Shown: one piece after another, positions 17,692-27,057 of the stretch
How the letters are laid out: each line of letters begins with the position of its first letter
Numbering within the stretch: the first letter of the stretch is position 1
Assembly: GCF_037479095.1 (NCBI RefSeq)
Contig: NZ_JBBGZW010000001.1
Location: 1,860,001-1,924,000, forward strand
Length of the DNA stretch: 64,000 nt
Source of the DNA: Pantoea nemavictus
GTDB taxonomy: Bacteria > Pseudomonadota > Gammaproteobacteria > Enterobacterales > Enterobacteriaceae
Direction of reading: 5' to 3'
Notes under the pieces: generated by a model
What the model saw: only the letters and a program-made list of their open reading frames with translations
What the model was told of the DNA's origin: nothing
Database searches by the model: none
Program-made: the position numbers and the translations under genes

Positions 17692-18720
17692 TTAACGCTC
17701 GAAGTGAATCACGCCCTTAATCAGTTCGCGATTATTGATAACTTCAGATTCAAAGGTCTCCGCCAGCGTAGAGAAATCATAGTGACGATTCAGCATCATG
17801 TCGGCACGAAGCTGACCGTTCGCCATCAGTTCGCCGACTTTAGCGAAATCTTCCAGCGTGGCGTTGCGGCTGCCCATCAAGGTGGTTTCCTTTTTATGGA
17901 ACTCGATGTCGGGAATCACCAAATCCCCTTTATGCAGGCCAACAAACACGATGGTGCCGCCGTGACGAATCAGTTTTACCGCACCGTTCATTGCCGCCGG
18001 GCTGCCGGTAGCATCGATCACTTTGGCGGCTAAGCGTCCGCCAAACTCCGTTTTCAGCTGCGTTTCAAAATCCTCTTCTAACGGATTCACTGTCGCCAAA
18101 CCCAGCTTCTGCGTCACGTGTGCACGCCGCTGCTCGCTGGTATCCGCCACCACCACATTAGCGCCAGCCGCTGCGGCGATTGCCGCCACGCCGAGCCCAA
18201 TCGGCCCTGCGCCGACCACCAGCACCTGCTCATCCGCCGCCACCGCTGCACGGCGTACCGCATGGGCGCTGATGGCAAAGGGTTCAATCAGCGCCGCGGC
18301 TTCCGGATCAACCTCATCCACCGCCAGCAAATTGCTGGCAGGCACGCTAAGGAATTCGCAAAATCCGCCATCCTGATGCACGCCAATCACCGAGATTTTT
18401 TCACAGCAGTTGGTTTTGCCGCTCAGACAGGCATCGCACTGCTGGCAGGCCACATAGGGAATCAGCGCCACGCGCTGGCCCAGCCGGAAACCGCTGACCG
18501 CGCTGCCGAGTTCCACCACTTCGCCGCACAGCTCATGCCCCAGCACGCGTGGATAGCTGAAGAACGGCTGATTGCCGGCCCAGGCATGAATATCGGTGCC
18601 GCAAATCCCGGCGGCGATCGGTTTAATCAGAACATCATGGGCGGCGGGCGTCGGTTTCGCGCGCTGCTGCCACACCATCTGGCGCGGCTCGGCGACTACC
18701 AGCGTTTTCATTGTTGTCAT
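17692..18720 (-). CDS. lgoD: L-galactonate 5-dehydrogenase LgoD (zinc alcohol dehydrogenase family)
   Basis: The enzyme oxidises L-galactonate to D-tagaturonate with NAD+, feeding the hexuronate pathway. The 342-residue medium-chain dehydrogenase closely follows E. coli LgoD (YjjN): the catalytic zinc site GICGTDIHAW and GHELCGE, the structural zinc cysteines CQQCDACLSGKTNCCEK, then ISVIGVHQDGGF, and the Rossmann motif VVGAGPIGLG near residue 170. AGGAG precedes the ATG at 18720. It is divergent from lgoR, which probably regulates it. The uxa/uxu enzymes needed downstream are not in this window. Confidence 0.95.
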   Translation of the reverse strand: MTTMKTLVVAEPRQMVWQQRAKPTPAAHDVLIKPIAAGICGTDIHAWAGNQPFFSYPRVLGHELCGEVVELGSAVSGFRLGQRVALIPYVACQQCDACLSGKTNCCEKISVIGVHQDGGFCEFLSVPASNLLAVDEVDPEAAALIEPFAISAHAVRRAAVAADEQVLVVGAGPIGLGVAAIAAAAGANVVVADTSEQRRAHVTQKLGLATVNPLEEDFETQLKTEFGGRLAAKVIDATGSPAAMNGAVKLIRHGGTIVFVGLHKGDLVIPDIEFHKKETTLMGSRNATLEDFAKVGELMANGQLRADMMLNRHYDFSTLAETFESEVINNRELIKGVIHFER

Positions 18721-18855
18721 TGGCTTCTCCTGTGCTGTTGTCGCAGTTATGGCGAAAATCGCCGACGACGACTTTTTGCGTTAGGGGAAGTGTGAAGCCA
18801 GGCGCTTTTTTTGGGCTTTGTATGGTTTTTAATAGATAAAAAACCGGAGACACGC

Positions 18856-19758
18856 ATGAGCCGCAGCCAGAACCTTCGCCAAAACGTCATTAACCAAATG
18901 CTGGAGGGCATCGCCAAACGGCACATCCGTTCGCCGCTGCCACCGCAGGCGGCGCTGGCCGAAATGTTCAACATCAGCCGCACCACGGTGCGCCACACGC
19001 TGCAGCATCTGCATGAGCGCGGCGTGCTGGAGAAGGTGGATGAAACCTACGTGATTGTGCGCGATCCCAGCGATGAAGACGGTTTTAACGCCCTGACGCC
19101 GCCGATCGATCAGCAGGCGCTACAGTTCGAACAGACCTTTTTCAATCTGATTAATCAGCGCCAACTGATGCCGGGCGACACCTTTAGCGAGCTGCAGCTG
19201 GCGCAGCAGGTGAAAGTCAGTCCGATTGTGGTGCGCGAATTTCTGCTGCGTTTTATGCGCTATGACCTGCTGGAGCCGGTCAAACGCGGCCAGTGGCGCA
19301 TGAAAAAGTTTGATCAGACTTATGCCGAAAACCTGTTTGAACTGCGCGAAATGCTGGAAACCCACGCGCTGACCCGCTTCCTCAATCTCCCTTCGCAGGA
19401 TGAGCGCTGGATGCAGGCGCGTGACCTGCTCGATCGCCACCGTTCGATGCGCGACACCATCGCCAGCAATTACCGCCACTTCGCCGCGCTGGATAAAGAG
19501 ATGCACACGCTGATTCTCTCGGCCGCCAACAATCCGTTTTTTAATCAATCGCTGGAGATCATTTCAGTGATTTTTCACTCGCATTATCAGTGGGATGAAA
19601 CCGATCTTAAGCAGCGCAATATTGTGGCACTTGAGGAGCATATGGCGATTCTCACCGCGCTGATTAGCCGCCAGGATGTGGAAGCGCTGTGTGCCCTGCA
19701 CAACCATCTCGGCACCGCCAAAACCTCGATGATCCGATCGATCCGCCAGTACAATTAA
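18856..19758 (+). CDS. lgoR: GntR-family regulator of L-galactonate genes, LgoR
   Basis: LgoR is the probable activator of lgoT and lgoD. The 300-residue protein starts MSRSQNLRQNVINQMLEGIA, as in E. coli LgoR (YjjM). It has a winged helix (ALAEMFNISRTTVRHTLQHLHERGVL, about residues 35-60) and, unusually, a second GntR-like segment (FSELQLAQQVKVSPIVVREFLL), then an FCD-type ligand domain (LFELREMLETHALTRFL; DKEMHTLILSAANNPFF). An in-frame extension from 18811 was rejected because GGAG sits 6 bp upstream of the ATG at 18856 and the homologue starts there. Confidence 0.93.
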   Translation: MSRSQNLRQNVINQMLEGIAKRHIRSPLPPQAALAEMFNISRTTVRHTLQHLHERGVLEKVDETYVIVRDPSDEDGFNALTPPIDQQALQFEQTFFNLINQRQLMPGDTFSELQLAQQVKVSPIVVREFLLRFMRYDLLEPVKRGQWRMKKFDQTYAENLFELREMLETHALTRFLNLPSQDERWMQARDLLDRHRSMRDTIASNYRHFAALDKEMHTLILSAANNPFFNQSLEIISVIFHSHYQWDETDLKQRNIVALEEHMAILTALISRQDVEALCALHNHLGTAKTSMIRSIRQYN

Positions 19759-19932
19759 AAACCGATTAAAAACCACAAAGCATTAGCTCCCGCACGAATC
19801 TGAAACAACTCCGCAACATCCCGATCTGAATGCTTCTAGTCTCGAAGTCAATCCGTTGGGGCAGCACCGTTTCGCTGCCACAGGATCCCATACAAACGCA
19901 TAACGATAAGTACCCAGATCCGGGAGGTCGCA

Positions 19933-21285
19933 ATGGAAAATACTTCGGCTCGTGGCCGCGAAAACGCGCCACAACCCGCTGCAGACGGGCAAGATTTTAT
20001 CCCGGCACGTAGTGACGTGGTGCGCTCGCCGCGCCTCAAAAAGATTCAAATTACCGCCATGTTGCTGCTGCTGTTTGCCGCCATGATTAACTATCTTGAC
20101 CGCAGTTCACTCTCCGTCGCCAACATGACGATTCGCGGCGAGCTGGGTTTATCCGCGACCGAAATTGGTTTACTGCTCTCGGCGTTCTCACTGGCTTACG
20201 GCTTAGCGCAGCTCCCCTGCGGCGCGCTGCTGGATCGCAAAGGGCCGCGCATCATGCTGGCGATTGGCATGTTCTTCTGGTCGCTGTTCCAGGCGGCTGC
20301 CGGTTTAGTGCATAACTTCACCCAGTTTATTTTGGTGCGTATCGGGTTGGGTATCGGTGAAGCGCCGATGAATCCGTGCGGCGTGAAGGTGATTAACGAT
20401 TGGTTCAACATCAAAGATCGCGGCATGCCGATGGGCATGTTTAATGCTGCCTCGATGATTGGTTTATCCATCGCGCCACCGATTCTGGCGGCAATGATGA
20501 TGGTAATGGGCTGGCGCGGCATGTTTATCACCATCGGCGTGCTGGGCATGTTCCTCGCTGTTGGCTGGTATCTGATGTATCGCGACCGCGATAACAACAC
20601 ACTGAGCGGTGAAGAGATTCACTATCTGCAGGCGGGTAGCGTGGCATCACGCAAGGAGCCGCTGAGTTTTGCCGAGTGGCGCGGGCTGTTCAAGCAGCGC
20701 ACCATGTGGGGCATGATGATTGGCTTCAGCGGCATCAACTACACCGCATGGCTGTATATCGCCTGGCTGCCGGGCTACCTGCAATCGACTTACAACCTGG
20801 ATCTGAAAAGCACCGGTTTACTGGCGGCGATTCCGTTCCTGTTCGGCGCGGCGGGCATGCTGCTGAACGGTTATGTGGTCGATGCGCTGGTACGTCGTGG
20901 TCATGATGCGGTGAAGGTGCGTAAAATTTCCATCGTCAGCGGCATGTTGCTGTCCGCCGCGTTTACCGCGTTTGTGACTCGCGCCACCGACACCACCAGC
21001 GCGGTGACGCTAATTGGTATGGCGCTGTTCTGCATCCACTTTGCCGGGACGTCCTGCTGGGGTTTGATTCACGCCAACGTTACGGCGCGCATGACGGCGT
21101 CAGTCGGCAGCATCCAGAACTTCGCCAGCTTTGTCTTCGCCTCGTTCGCGCCGGTGATTACTGGCTGGGTGCTGGATACCACCAAGTCATTTAGCCTGGC
21201 ATTGATGATTTGCGCCGCCGTCACGGTGGTGGGTGCGCTGGCCTATTTGCTGCTGGTGCGTAAACCGATTACGGATGGGATTTGA
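19933..21285 (+). CDS. lgoT: L-galactonate transporter LgoT (MFS, ACS family)
   Basis: LgoT imports L-galactonate with protons across the inner membrane. The 450-residue permease has about 45 cytoplasmic residues followed by twelve helices, and tracks E. coli LgoT (YjjL) closely: INYLDRSSLSVANMTIR, GEAPMNPCGVKVINDWFN, GFSGINYTAWLYIAWLPGYL and SVGSIQNFASFVFASFAP. GGGAGG lies upstream of the ATG. It follows lgoR by 174 bp on the same strand, so it may have its own promoter. It differs in gene order from a simple lgoTD operon. Confidence 0.95.
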   Translation: MENTSARGRENAPQPAADGQDFIPARSDVVRSPRLKKIQITAMLLLLFAAMINYLDRSSLSVANMTIRGELGLSATEIGLLLSAFSLAYGLAQLPCGALLDRKGPRIMLAIGMFFWSLFQAAAGLVHNFTQFILVRIGLGIGEAPMNPCGVKVINDWFNIKDRGMPMGMFNAASMIGLSIAPPILAAMMMVMGWRGMFITIGVLGMFLAVGWYLMYRDRDNNTLSGEEIHYLQAGSVASRKEPLSFAEWRGLFKQRTMWGMMIGFSGINYTAWLYIAWLPGYLQSTYNLDLKSTGLLAAIPFLFGAAGMLLNGYVVDALVRRGHDAVKVRKISIVSGMLLSAAFTAFVTRATDTTSAVTLIGMALFCIHFAGTSCWGLIHANVTARMTASVGSIQNFASFVFASFAPVITGWVLDTTKSFSLALMICAAVTVVGALAYLLLVRKPITDGI

Positions 21286-21308
21286 TTCAGCAAAGCGCCG
21301 CACATGCC

Positions 21309-21386
21309 GTAGCGGCGCGATTTATCGCGCATGTCGATGACCGCAAAGTGCCCATTCGGGCAATGCGCAATAAATTGCGCCGCTAC
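21309..21386. repeat. REP/BIME-like palindromic pair, family 1, copy c (inverted unit order)
   Basis: The element begins GTAGCGGCGCGATTTATCGC and ends with GCGCAATAAATTGCGCCGC followed by TAC, with 34 bp between the hairpins. Unit order is inside-out relative to copies a, b, e and f. It lies between convergent lgoT and the LysR gene. Confidence 0.9.
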
Positions 21387-21390
21387 AGAT

Positions 21391-22299
21391 TCAGCGCGTG
21401 AAAAACTGCGATTCACACTGGCGCGCGATCTCCCACAGCTTGTTACGAATCACCTGTTTCAGCTGCAGCGTCGATTGCGACTGCGGCTGATCGCGGCGAC
21501 TGATTAACATCACCTCAAACGGCAGCGGCTGCGCCACCGGCAGCAGCTTGAGCTGGTTGGCATAACGGCAGGCGGTAAACAGATCGACAATCCCCACGCC
21601 GCCGCCCGCCAGCACCATATCGGCAATCACCGAATAGGTTTTGATCGACAGCGATACCGCAGGATTCAGCCCCTTATCACGCAGCGCGCGGTGCAGCACC
21701 CGGCCGAGCGGATCCTGATTCTGCATCATCAGCAGATTATTGGCGCACAGCCACTCCAGCGTTACCGGCTCATGATGCGTGTGATCGCGCGGCAGCAACG
21801 CTACCATCGAAGACTGAAACAGCGGCTCTGCCAGTAAATCGGCTTCAACCTGCTGGCCGAACACTAGCGCGAAATCGAGCTGATTCTCCATGATCATGCG
21901 GCATAAGGTGCTGAAGTGCTCGGTAACCAACTCGACGCTGACCGACGCCGCCTGCTGCCGCCAGTTCACCAGCGCCGGCGCCAGTACCATCTGACCAAAC
22001 GCGTGCGCAGCCCCGACGCGCACCGTTTGTCCTTCGCCGCGCCGCAGCTGTTCGGTTAGTTGGGTAATTGCCTGTAAACGTTGGTAGATATCTTCCACTT
22101 CCGGCAGTAAGCGCCGCCCTTCTGCGGTGACGATCATGCCCTGCGCGCGCCGTTCAAACAGCGCAAAACCGAGCTGCTGCTCGGCGTGATTCAGCACCCG
22201 GCTGACATTCGGCTGCGACACATTAAGCAGGCGAGCCGCCGCACTGATGCTGCCGGTCTGCACTATTGCCTGAAACACTTCAATATGCCGCAGCCGCAT
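21391..22299 (-). CDS. LysR-family transcriptional regulator of the D-peptide region
   Basis: The 302-residue protein has the N-terminal LysR helix-turn-helix (FQAIVQTGSISAAARLLNVSQPNVSRVLNHAEQQLGFALFER, residues 9-50) and a periplasmic-binding-like effector domain with GGGVGIVDLF near residue 225. The C-terminal part resembles regulators of amino acid and opine catabolism. It begins only 2 bp after the stop of the dipeptidase gene and is transcribed with it, divergently from the first peptide transporter. Control of both units is the simplest inference. The inducing ligand is unknown. Confidence 0.9.
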   Translation of the reverse strand: MRLRHIEVFQAIVQTGSISAAARLLNVSQPNVSRVLNHAEQQLGFALFERRAQGMIVTAEGRRLLPEVEDIYQRLQAITQLTEQLRRGEGQTVRVGAAHAFGQMVLAPALVNWRQQAASVSVELVTEHFSTLCRMIMENQLDFALVFGQQVEADLLAEPLFQSSMVALLPRDHTHHEPVTLEWLCANNLLMMQNQDPLGRVLHRALRDKGLNPAVSLSIKTYSVIADMVLAGGGVGIVDLFTACRYANQLKLLPVAQPLPFEVMLISRRDQPQSQSTLQLKQVIRNKLWEIARQCESQFFTR

Positions 22300-22301
22300 G
22301 A

Positions 22302-23357
22302 TTATTCGCCCCAGGTGGCTTCAAGTACGCGCAGCCAGTTGCCGTGGCAAATCTTCTCCAGCAGCGCGCGCGAATAGCCGCGCGCCGCCAGCGCCTGCAC
22401 CAGCAGCGGGAATCCGGCTACGTCTTTCAGGTCGCCCGGCATGGTTGCGCCATCAAGGTCCGAACCAAATCCGACGCCATCTTCCCCCACTTTTTCCAGC
22501 AGATACTCAACATGACGCACGATGGCATCAACGCCGGTTGGCGCATGGCGATCGCCATCTTCACGCAGGAATGGCACTGCAAAGTTAACCCCGACAAAGC
22601 CGTTGGTTTCGGCAATCGCTGCCAGCTGACGATCGGTGAGATTACGCGACTGCGCGCTTAGCACATGCGCGTTGGAGTGGCTCGCCACCAGCGGTGCATC
22701 GCTGATCTCTGCGGTGTGCCAGAAGCCTTTCTCATCCATATGCGACAGATCGACCATGATGCGGCGGCGATTACAGTCGCGCACCAGCTGCTTGCCCGCT
22801 GCCGTCAGACCGTTGCCGACATCCGGCGACGAGGGATAGAGGAACGGCACGCCGTCGCCGAACTGATTCGGACGACTCCACAGCGGCCCCAGCGTACGTA
22901 ACCCGCTGGCGTACAAGATATCCAGCAGCTCACCGTTGCTATCCAGCGCTTCCGCGCCTTCCACGTGCATCACCACCGCTAACACCTTGTTTTCCATGCA
23001 GTGGCGGATATCGCGCACGCTGCGGCAAATCTTCACCTGCCCGTTCGATGCCTGCTCAATACGCAGCAGCAGCGCCAGCATGGAAAAAGTGGCGTCACGC
23101 GCTGAATTGATAATTTCCTGAGGAAAATCTGCGAGGTCTGGCGCACTTCTTGCAATCAGAGGATGGGACGGCACCCAGGTGGCGAAAATGCCACCTAACA
23201 TATTTCCCTGACGGATACGCGGGAAGTCCATTTGGCCGCTTTTGCTGCCAGTGAAAAAGACATTAACCGCGTCCGGCTGATGGTGCTGCCACAGCTTATT
23301 CAGCACATCGTTATGGCCGTCAAAGACCGGAATATCGAGGGTAATCGAGTCAGACAT
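22302..23357 (-). CDS. Membrane dipeptidase (peptidase family M19, renal dipeptidase-like)
   Basis: M19 enzymes are dizinc dipeptidases that accept dipeptides, commonly including those with a C-terminal D-amino acid. The 351-residue protein has the metal-ligand blocks PVFDGHNDVLNKLW near residue 12, VMHVEGAEAL near residue 125 (bridging glutamate), ASHSNAHVLSAQSRNLTD near residue 220 and GFGSDLDGA near residue 305. No signal peptide is evident, so despite the family name it should be cytoplasmic. The ATG at 23357 was taken; a 31-codon extension upstream is unsupported. It is divergent from the ABC operon and co-transcribed with the LysR gene. Confidence 0.92.
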   Translation of the reverse strand: MSDSITLDIPVFDGHNDVLNKLWQHHQPDAVNVFFTGSKSGQMDFPRIRQGNMLGGIFATWVPSHPLIARSAPDLADFPQEIINSARDATFSMLALLLRIEQASNGQVKICRSVRDIRHCMENKVLAVVMHVEGAEALDSNGELLDILYASGLRTLGPLWSRPNQFGDGVPFLYPSSPDVGNGLTAAGKQLVRDCNRRRIMVDLSHMDEKGFWHTAEISDAPLVASHSNAHVLSAQSRNLTDRQLAAIAETNGFVGVNFAVPFLREDGDRHAPTGVDAIVRHVEYLLEKVGEDGVGFGSDLDGATMPGDLKDVAGFPLLVQALAARGYSRALLEKICHGNWLRVLEATWGE

Positions 23358-23555
23358 GTTGGTCAGTTCCCTGTTCGTGGCAAAGCGCGGTACTGCCTGC
23401 TGGCGGAGCAAATTGCACCAAAAAAGGGCGAGCATCGACGCGTGAAACAAAAGGCTTAGAGCCGGTATTAATCCTCCCGCACAGGAGGAAAGTCAAGACA
23501 AAAAACAATCAAATAACAATTTTTTATTTTAATTATCAATTAGTTGGGAGTTTAC

Positions 23556-25151
23556 ATGGTTACCAGAAGACGTTTTCTTGCAGGATGCACTGCTGTACCT
23601 GTTGTTTCCTACCTCAGCCTGAATTCCACCTTTGCCGCCACGCCACCCAGCATGCTGGTCATCGCGATGCAGCTCGATAACATCACCAGCCTCGATCCGC
23701 ATGAAAGCTTCGAAGCCACCGGCGGCCAGATCTGCGGCAACCTGTATCAACGTTTAGTCACGCCCGATCCGCAACAAGCCGACAAAGTGATTGGTCAGTT
23801 GGCGCAAAGCTGGGACGTCAGCAGCGATAACGGCACTTATACCTTCCATCTCGATCCGGCAGCGACGTTCGCCGATGGTTCGCCGCTCACCGCGGAAGAT
23901 GTGGCGTTCTCGATTGAACGTATCGTCAAGCTGGATAAGAGCCCGGCGTTCATTATCAACCAGTTCGGCTTTACCAAAGACAACGTGACGCAGCTGATCA
24001 CCGCCAAAGATGCACACACCGTGGAGATGAAACTCGGTGCGCCAGCGGCAGAAACCTTCCTGCTGTATTGCCTGTCCGCCACCGTCGGCAGCATCGTGTC
24101 GAAGAAAGCCTGCCTGGCGAATCAGCAGAACAACGATTTTGGCAACGGCTGGCTGAAGCAGCACAGCGCCGGATCCGGGGCTTTCACCCTGCGCACCTGG
24201 AATGCCAGCGAAACGGTGATTCTGGAACTCAGCCCGCAATATGCCGCGCAGAGCAAAATCAAACGCGTGATCCTCAAACATATCGCTGACCCGGCGGCGC
24301 AGGCGCTGATGCTGAAAAAAGGCGATGTCGATGCGGCGTATGACCTCACCACCGAACAGTTGCTGCAGGTGAAAAACGACAGCAGCGTGGCGCTGGTGAA
24401 TCAATCGCTGTCGGCCATCATGCTGATGTCGTGCAACACCAATAATCAGTACCTGAAAAAGCCGCAGGTGTGGCAGGCGCTGAAGTGGGCACTGGATTAC
24501 GACAGCATTCAGAAAAACATTCTGTCGATGAGTTTTGTCACCCATCAGAGTTTCCTGCCGAGCGGTTTCCCGGCGGCGCTGGACGATACGCCATTCCATA
24601 AAGATCTGGCAAAAGCCAAAGCGCTGCTGGCCGAAGCCGGTTATCCGGACGGCTTCGAAATCACCCTCGATCACTACTCGATGCAGCCGTATCCGGACAT
24701 TGCGCAGGCAATTCAAACCCAGCTGGGCGCGATTGGCATCAAAGTGTCATTGATTGCCGCCGAAAACCGTCAGGTGCTGACCAAAATGCGTGCACGTCAG
24801 CATCAGCTGGCGTTGACCGTGTGGGGCGCCGATTACTTTGATCCCAACTCCAACACCGAAGCCTTCTGCGTCAACACCGATAACAGCGATAACGCGCGTG
24901 CGCGTACCCTGGCATGGCGCTGCAGCTGGTCAGATGAAGCGTTCAACAAACTGACCGAGCAGGCGCTGCACGAGCCCGATCCGGCTAAACGTATTGCCCT
25001 CTACCAGCAAATTCAGCAACTGGGGCGTGAAAAAAGTCCGTTCATTTTCATGATGCAGAAGACCAAAAATGTGGCCACCAGCAAAGCGCTGGCTGATGTA
25101 CACATGACCGTGCTGGAGCAGTGGCCGTATGCGCAGGTGAAAAAAGCCTGA
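23556..25151 (+). CDS. Peptide/nickel-type ABC substrate-binding protein with Tat signal
   Basis: This is the periplasmic receptor of the first importer (SBP family 5, DppA/OppA/NikA type). The 531-residue protein starts with a twin-arginine signal, TRRRFLAG, followed by a hydrophobic stretch and cleavage near AFAA-like TFAA. Family blocks include ITSLDPHESFE near residue 45, ATFADGSPLTAEDVAFSIERI near residue 105 and KALLAEAGYPDGFEITLD near residue 355. GGGAG precedes the ATG at 23556. Its TGA overlaps the permease ATG (TGATG). Binding of D-residue-containing peptides is inferred from neighbours only; a metal chelate is an alternative. Confidence 0.92.
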   Translation: MVTRRRFLAGCTAVPVVSYLSLNSTFAATPPSMLVIAMQLDNITSLDPHESFEATGGQICGNLYQRLVTPDPQQADKVIGQLAQSWDVSSDNGTYTFHLDPAATFADGSPLTAEDVAFSIERIVKLDKSPAFIINQFGFTKDNVTQLITAKDAHTVEMKLGAPAAETFLLYCLSATVGSIVSKKACLANQQNNDFGNGWLKQHSAGSGAFTLRTWNASETVILELSPQYAAQSKIKRVILKHIADPAAQALMLKKGDVDAAYDLTTEQLLQVKNDSSVALVNQSLSAIMLMSCNTNNQYLKKPQVWQALKWALDYDSIQKNILSMSFVTHQSFLPSGFPAALDDTPFHKDLAKAKALLAEAGYPDGFEITLDHYSMQPYPDIAQAIQTQLGAIGIKVSLIAAENRQVLTKMRARQHQLALTVWGADYFDPNSNTEAFCVNTDNSDNARARTLAWRCSWSDEAFNKLTEQALHEPDPAKRIALYQQIQQLGREKSPFIFMMQKTKNVATSKALADVHMTVLEQWPYAQVKKA

Positions 25152-26161
25152 TGCCGTTACTGAAGAGAATCGTCAGCACCCTGGGAAGCCTGGTGCTGAC
25201 GCTGTTTGGCCTGTCGGTTTTGACCTTTTTCATCGGCCGCGTCATGCCCACCGATCCGGTGCTGGCGGCGGTCGGCGATAACGCACCGCAATCGGTCGTG
25301 GAGCGCGTACGGGTGGAAATGGGGCTGGATCAGCCCCTTTACGTGCAGTTTGGTCACTACCTCAATCAACTGCTGCATGGCGATCTCGGTAAATCGATCC
25401 TCACCTCCAATCCGGTGAGCACCGATATCGCGCGCTTCTTCCCTGCCACCATGGAGCTGGCAACGGCCGCCATCATCATCGCGGCGTTGATTGGCATTCC
25501 GCTCGGCGTGTGGGCGGCGGTACGCCAGAGTTCGTGGGTCGACCAAACCATTCGCGTGATCTGTCTTGCCGGCCATTCGCTGCCGGTGTTCGTGCTGGCG
25601 CTGCTGAGCCTGCTGGTGTTCTACGCGGTGCTCGGCATTGCGCCCGGCCCCGGACGGCAGGACATCATCTGGCAGGATATGGTGCCGCAGGTTACCGGTT
25701 TCCTCACCATCGACTCGCTGCTGGCGGGTGAAGTTGACGCCTTCTGGGATGCGCTGGCGCACATGGCGCAGCCGGTGCTGATCCTGGCCTATTTCAGCAT
25801 GGCCTACATCACGCGTATGACGCGCACCTTTATGCTCAACGCGTTGAGCGGCGAGTTCGTGATCACCGCGCGCGCCAAAGGGTTGTCGTCACGCCGGGTC
25901 ATCTGGCGCCATGCGTTTCCCACCGTGGCGGTGCAGCTGGTGACGGTGCTGGCGCTGACCTACGCCGGCTTGCTCGAGGGCGCGGTGGTGACGGAAAACG
26001 TCTTCGCCTGGCCTGGCCTCGGCCAATATCTCACCACCTCGCTGATGAACGCCGACATGAATCCGGTGGTTGGCGCGACGTTGCTGGTCGGCACCGTGTA
26101 TGTGCTGCTCAACCAGCTGGCTGACCTTCTCTATCGACTTTGGGACCCGCGCGTAAAATGA
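25151..26161 (+). CDS. Peptide ABC transporter permease (DppB/NikB type)
   Basis: This is the first inner-membrane subunit of the importer, 336 residues with six predicted helices. The N-terminal segment LKRIVSTLGSLVLTLFGLSVLTFFIGRVMPTDP and the LGLDQPLYVQFGHYLNQLLHGDLG-like block are hallmarks of DppB-type permeases. The ATPase-contact EAA loop appears as FVITARAKGLSSRRVIWRHAFP near residue 245. Its start overlaps the receptor stop and its stop overlaps the next gene (ATGA), so translation is coupled along the operon. Confidence 0.93.
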   Translation: MPLLKRIVSTLGSLVLTLFGLSVLTFFIGRVMPTDPVLAAVGDNAPQSVVERVRVEMGLDQPLYVQFGHYLNQLLHGDLGKSILTSNPVSTDIARFFPATMELATAAIIIAALIGIPLGVWAAVRQSSWVDQTIRVICLAGHSLPVFVLALLSLLVFYAVLGIAPGPGRQDIIWQDMVPQVTGFLTIDSLLAGEVDAFWDALAHMAQPVLILAYFSMAYITRMTRTFMLNALSGEFVITARAKGLSSRRVIWRHAFPTVAVQLVTVLALTYAGLLEGAVVTENVFAWPGLGQYLTTSLMNADMNPVVGATLLVGTVYVLLNQLADLLYRLWDPRVK

Positions 26162-27057
26162 TCTTCTTCTCTCGTGACTGGCTGCTCGACGACACGCCAG
26201 CCAACCGTCGCCAGGCGGTGTGGGGCCGGCGTTATCGCCTGTGGCTAAGCCTGCGCAGCAATCCCCTGGCGATGGCCGGCCTGCTGGTGATTAGCGTGAT
26301 GCTGTTTCTGGCGCTGTTTGCACCGTGGCTGACGTCGTTCGATCCCGGCGCGCAGCATCTGGAAAACCGCCTCGCTGCGCCTTCTGCCGCGCACTGGCTC
26401 GGCACCGATGAGCTGGGGCGCGATGTCTGGACGCGTATTATCTACGGCGGCCGCACTACTCTCGGCATGGTAATCGCTGTGGTGCTGCTCACCGCGCCGC
26501 TCGGCCTGCTGATCGGCTGCATCGCCGGTTACGCCGGCGGCTTCATCGATAAAGCACTGATGCGCATTACCGATATTTTCCTCGCCTTCCCGCGTTTGAT
26601 TTTGGCGCTGGCCTTTGTTGCCGCACTGAAACCGGGCGTGGAGAGTGCGATTTTAGCGATTGCCCTCACCTCGTGGCCGCCGTATGCGCGCCTGGCGCGC
26701 GCCGAAACCCTGCAGTTCCGCCACAGCGACTTTATCGCTGCCAGCCGTCTGACTGGCGCCTCGCCGCTGCGCATCATTCTGCGCCATATCATGCCGCTGT
26801 GCGTGCCGAGCCTGATTGTACGCATCACGCTGGATATGAGTTCCATCATCATTACTGCCGCCAGCCTGGGCTTTCTCGGCATGGGCGCGCAGCCGCCCTC
26901 ACCGGAATGGGGCACGATGATCGCCACTGCGCGTCGCTTCCTGTTCAGCGAATGGTGGGTGCCCTTAATGCCCTGCATCGCGATTTTCCTGACGTCGCTG
27001 GCATTCAACTTTCTCGGCGACGGTCTGCGCGACGTGCTGGATCCTAAGGAGCGCTAA
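26158..27057 (+). CDS. Peptide ABC transporter permease (DppC/NikC type)
   Basis: This is the second membrane subunit, 299 residues. It has the usual DppC N-terminus with one helix and the WLGTDELGRDVWTRIIYGGRTTLGMV block near residue 85. The EAA loop is FIAASRLTGASPLRIILRHIMP near residue 200, and the C-terminus is FNFLGDGLRDVLDPKER. The ATG at 26158 overlaps the preceding stop by ATGA. The next gene begins immediately after its TAA. Confidence 0.93.
   Translation: MIFFSRDWLLDDTPANRRQAVWGRRYRLWLSLRSNPLAMAGLLVISVMLFLALFAPWLTSFDPGAQHLENRLAAPSAAHWLGTDELGRDVWTRIIYGGRTTLGMVIAVVLLTAPLGLLIGCIAGYAGGFIDKALMRITDIFLAFPRLILALAFVAALKPGVESAILAIALTSWPPYARLARAETLQFRHSDFIAASRLTGASPLRIILRHIMPLCVPSLIVRITLDMSSIIITAASLGFLGMGAQPPSPEWGTMIATARRFLFSEWWVPLMPCIAIFLTSLAFNFLGDGLRDVLDPKER

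Noticed and set aside
18811..18855. N-terminal extension of LgoR
   Set aside because: The homologue starts at the internal ATG, which has GGAG upstream.
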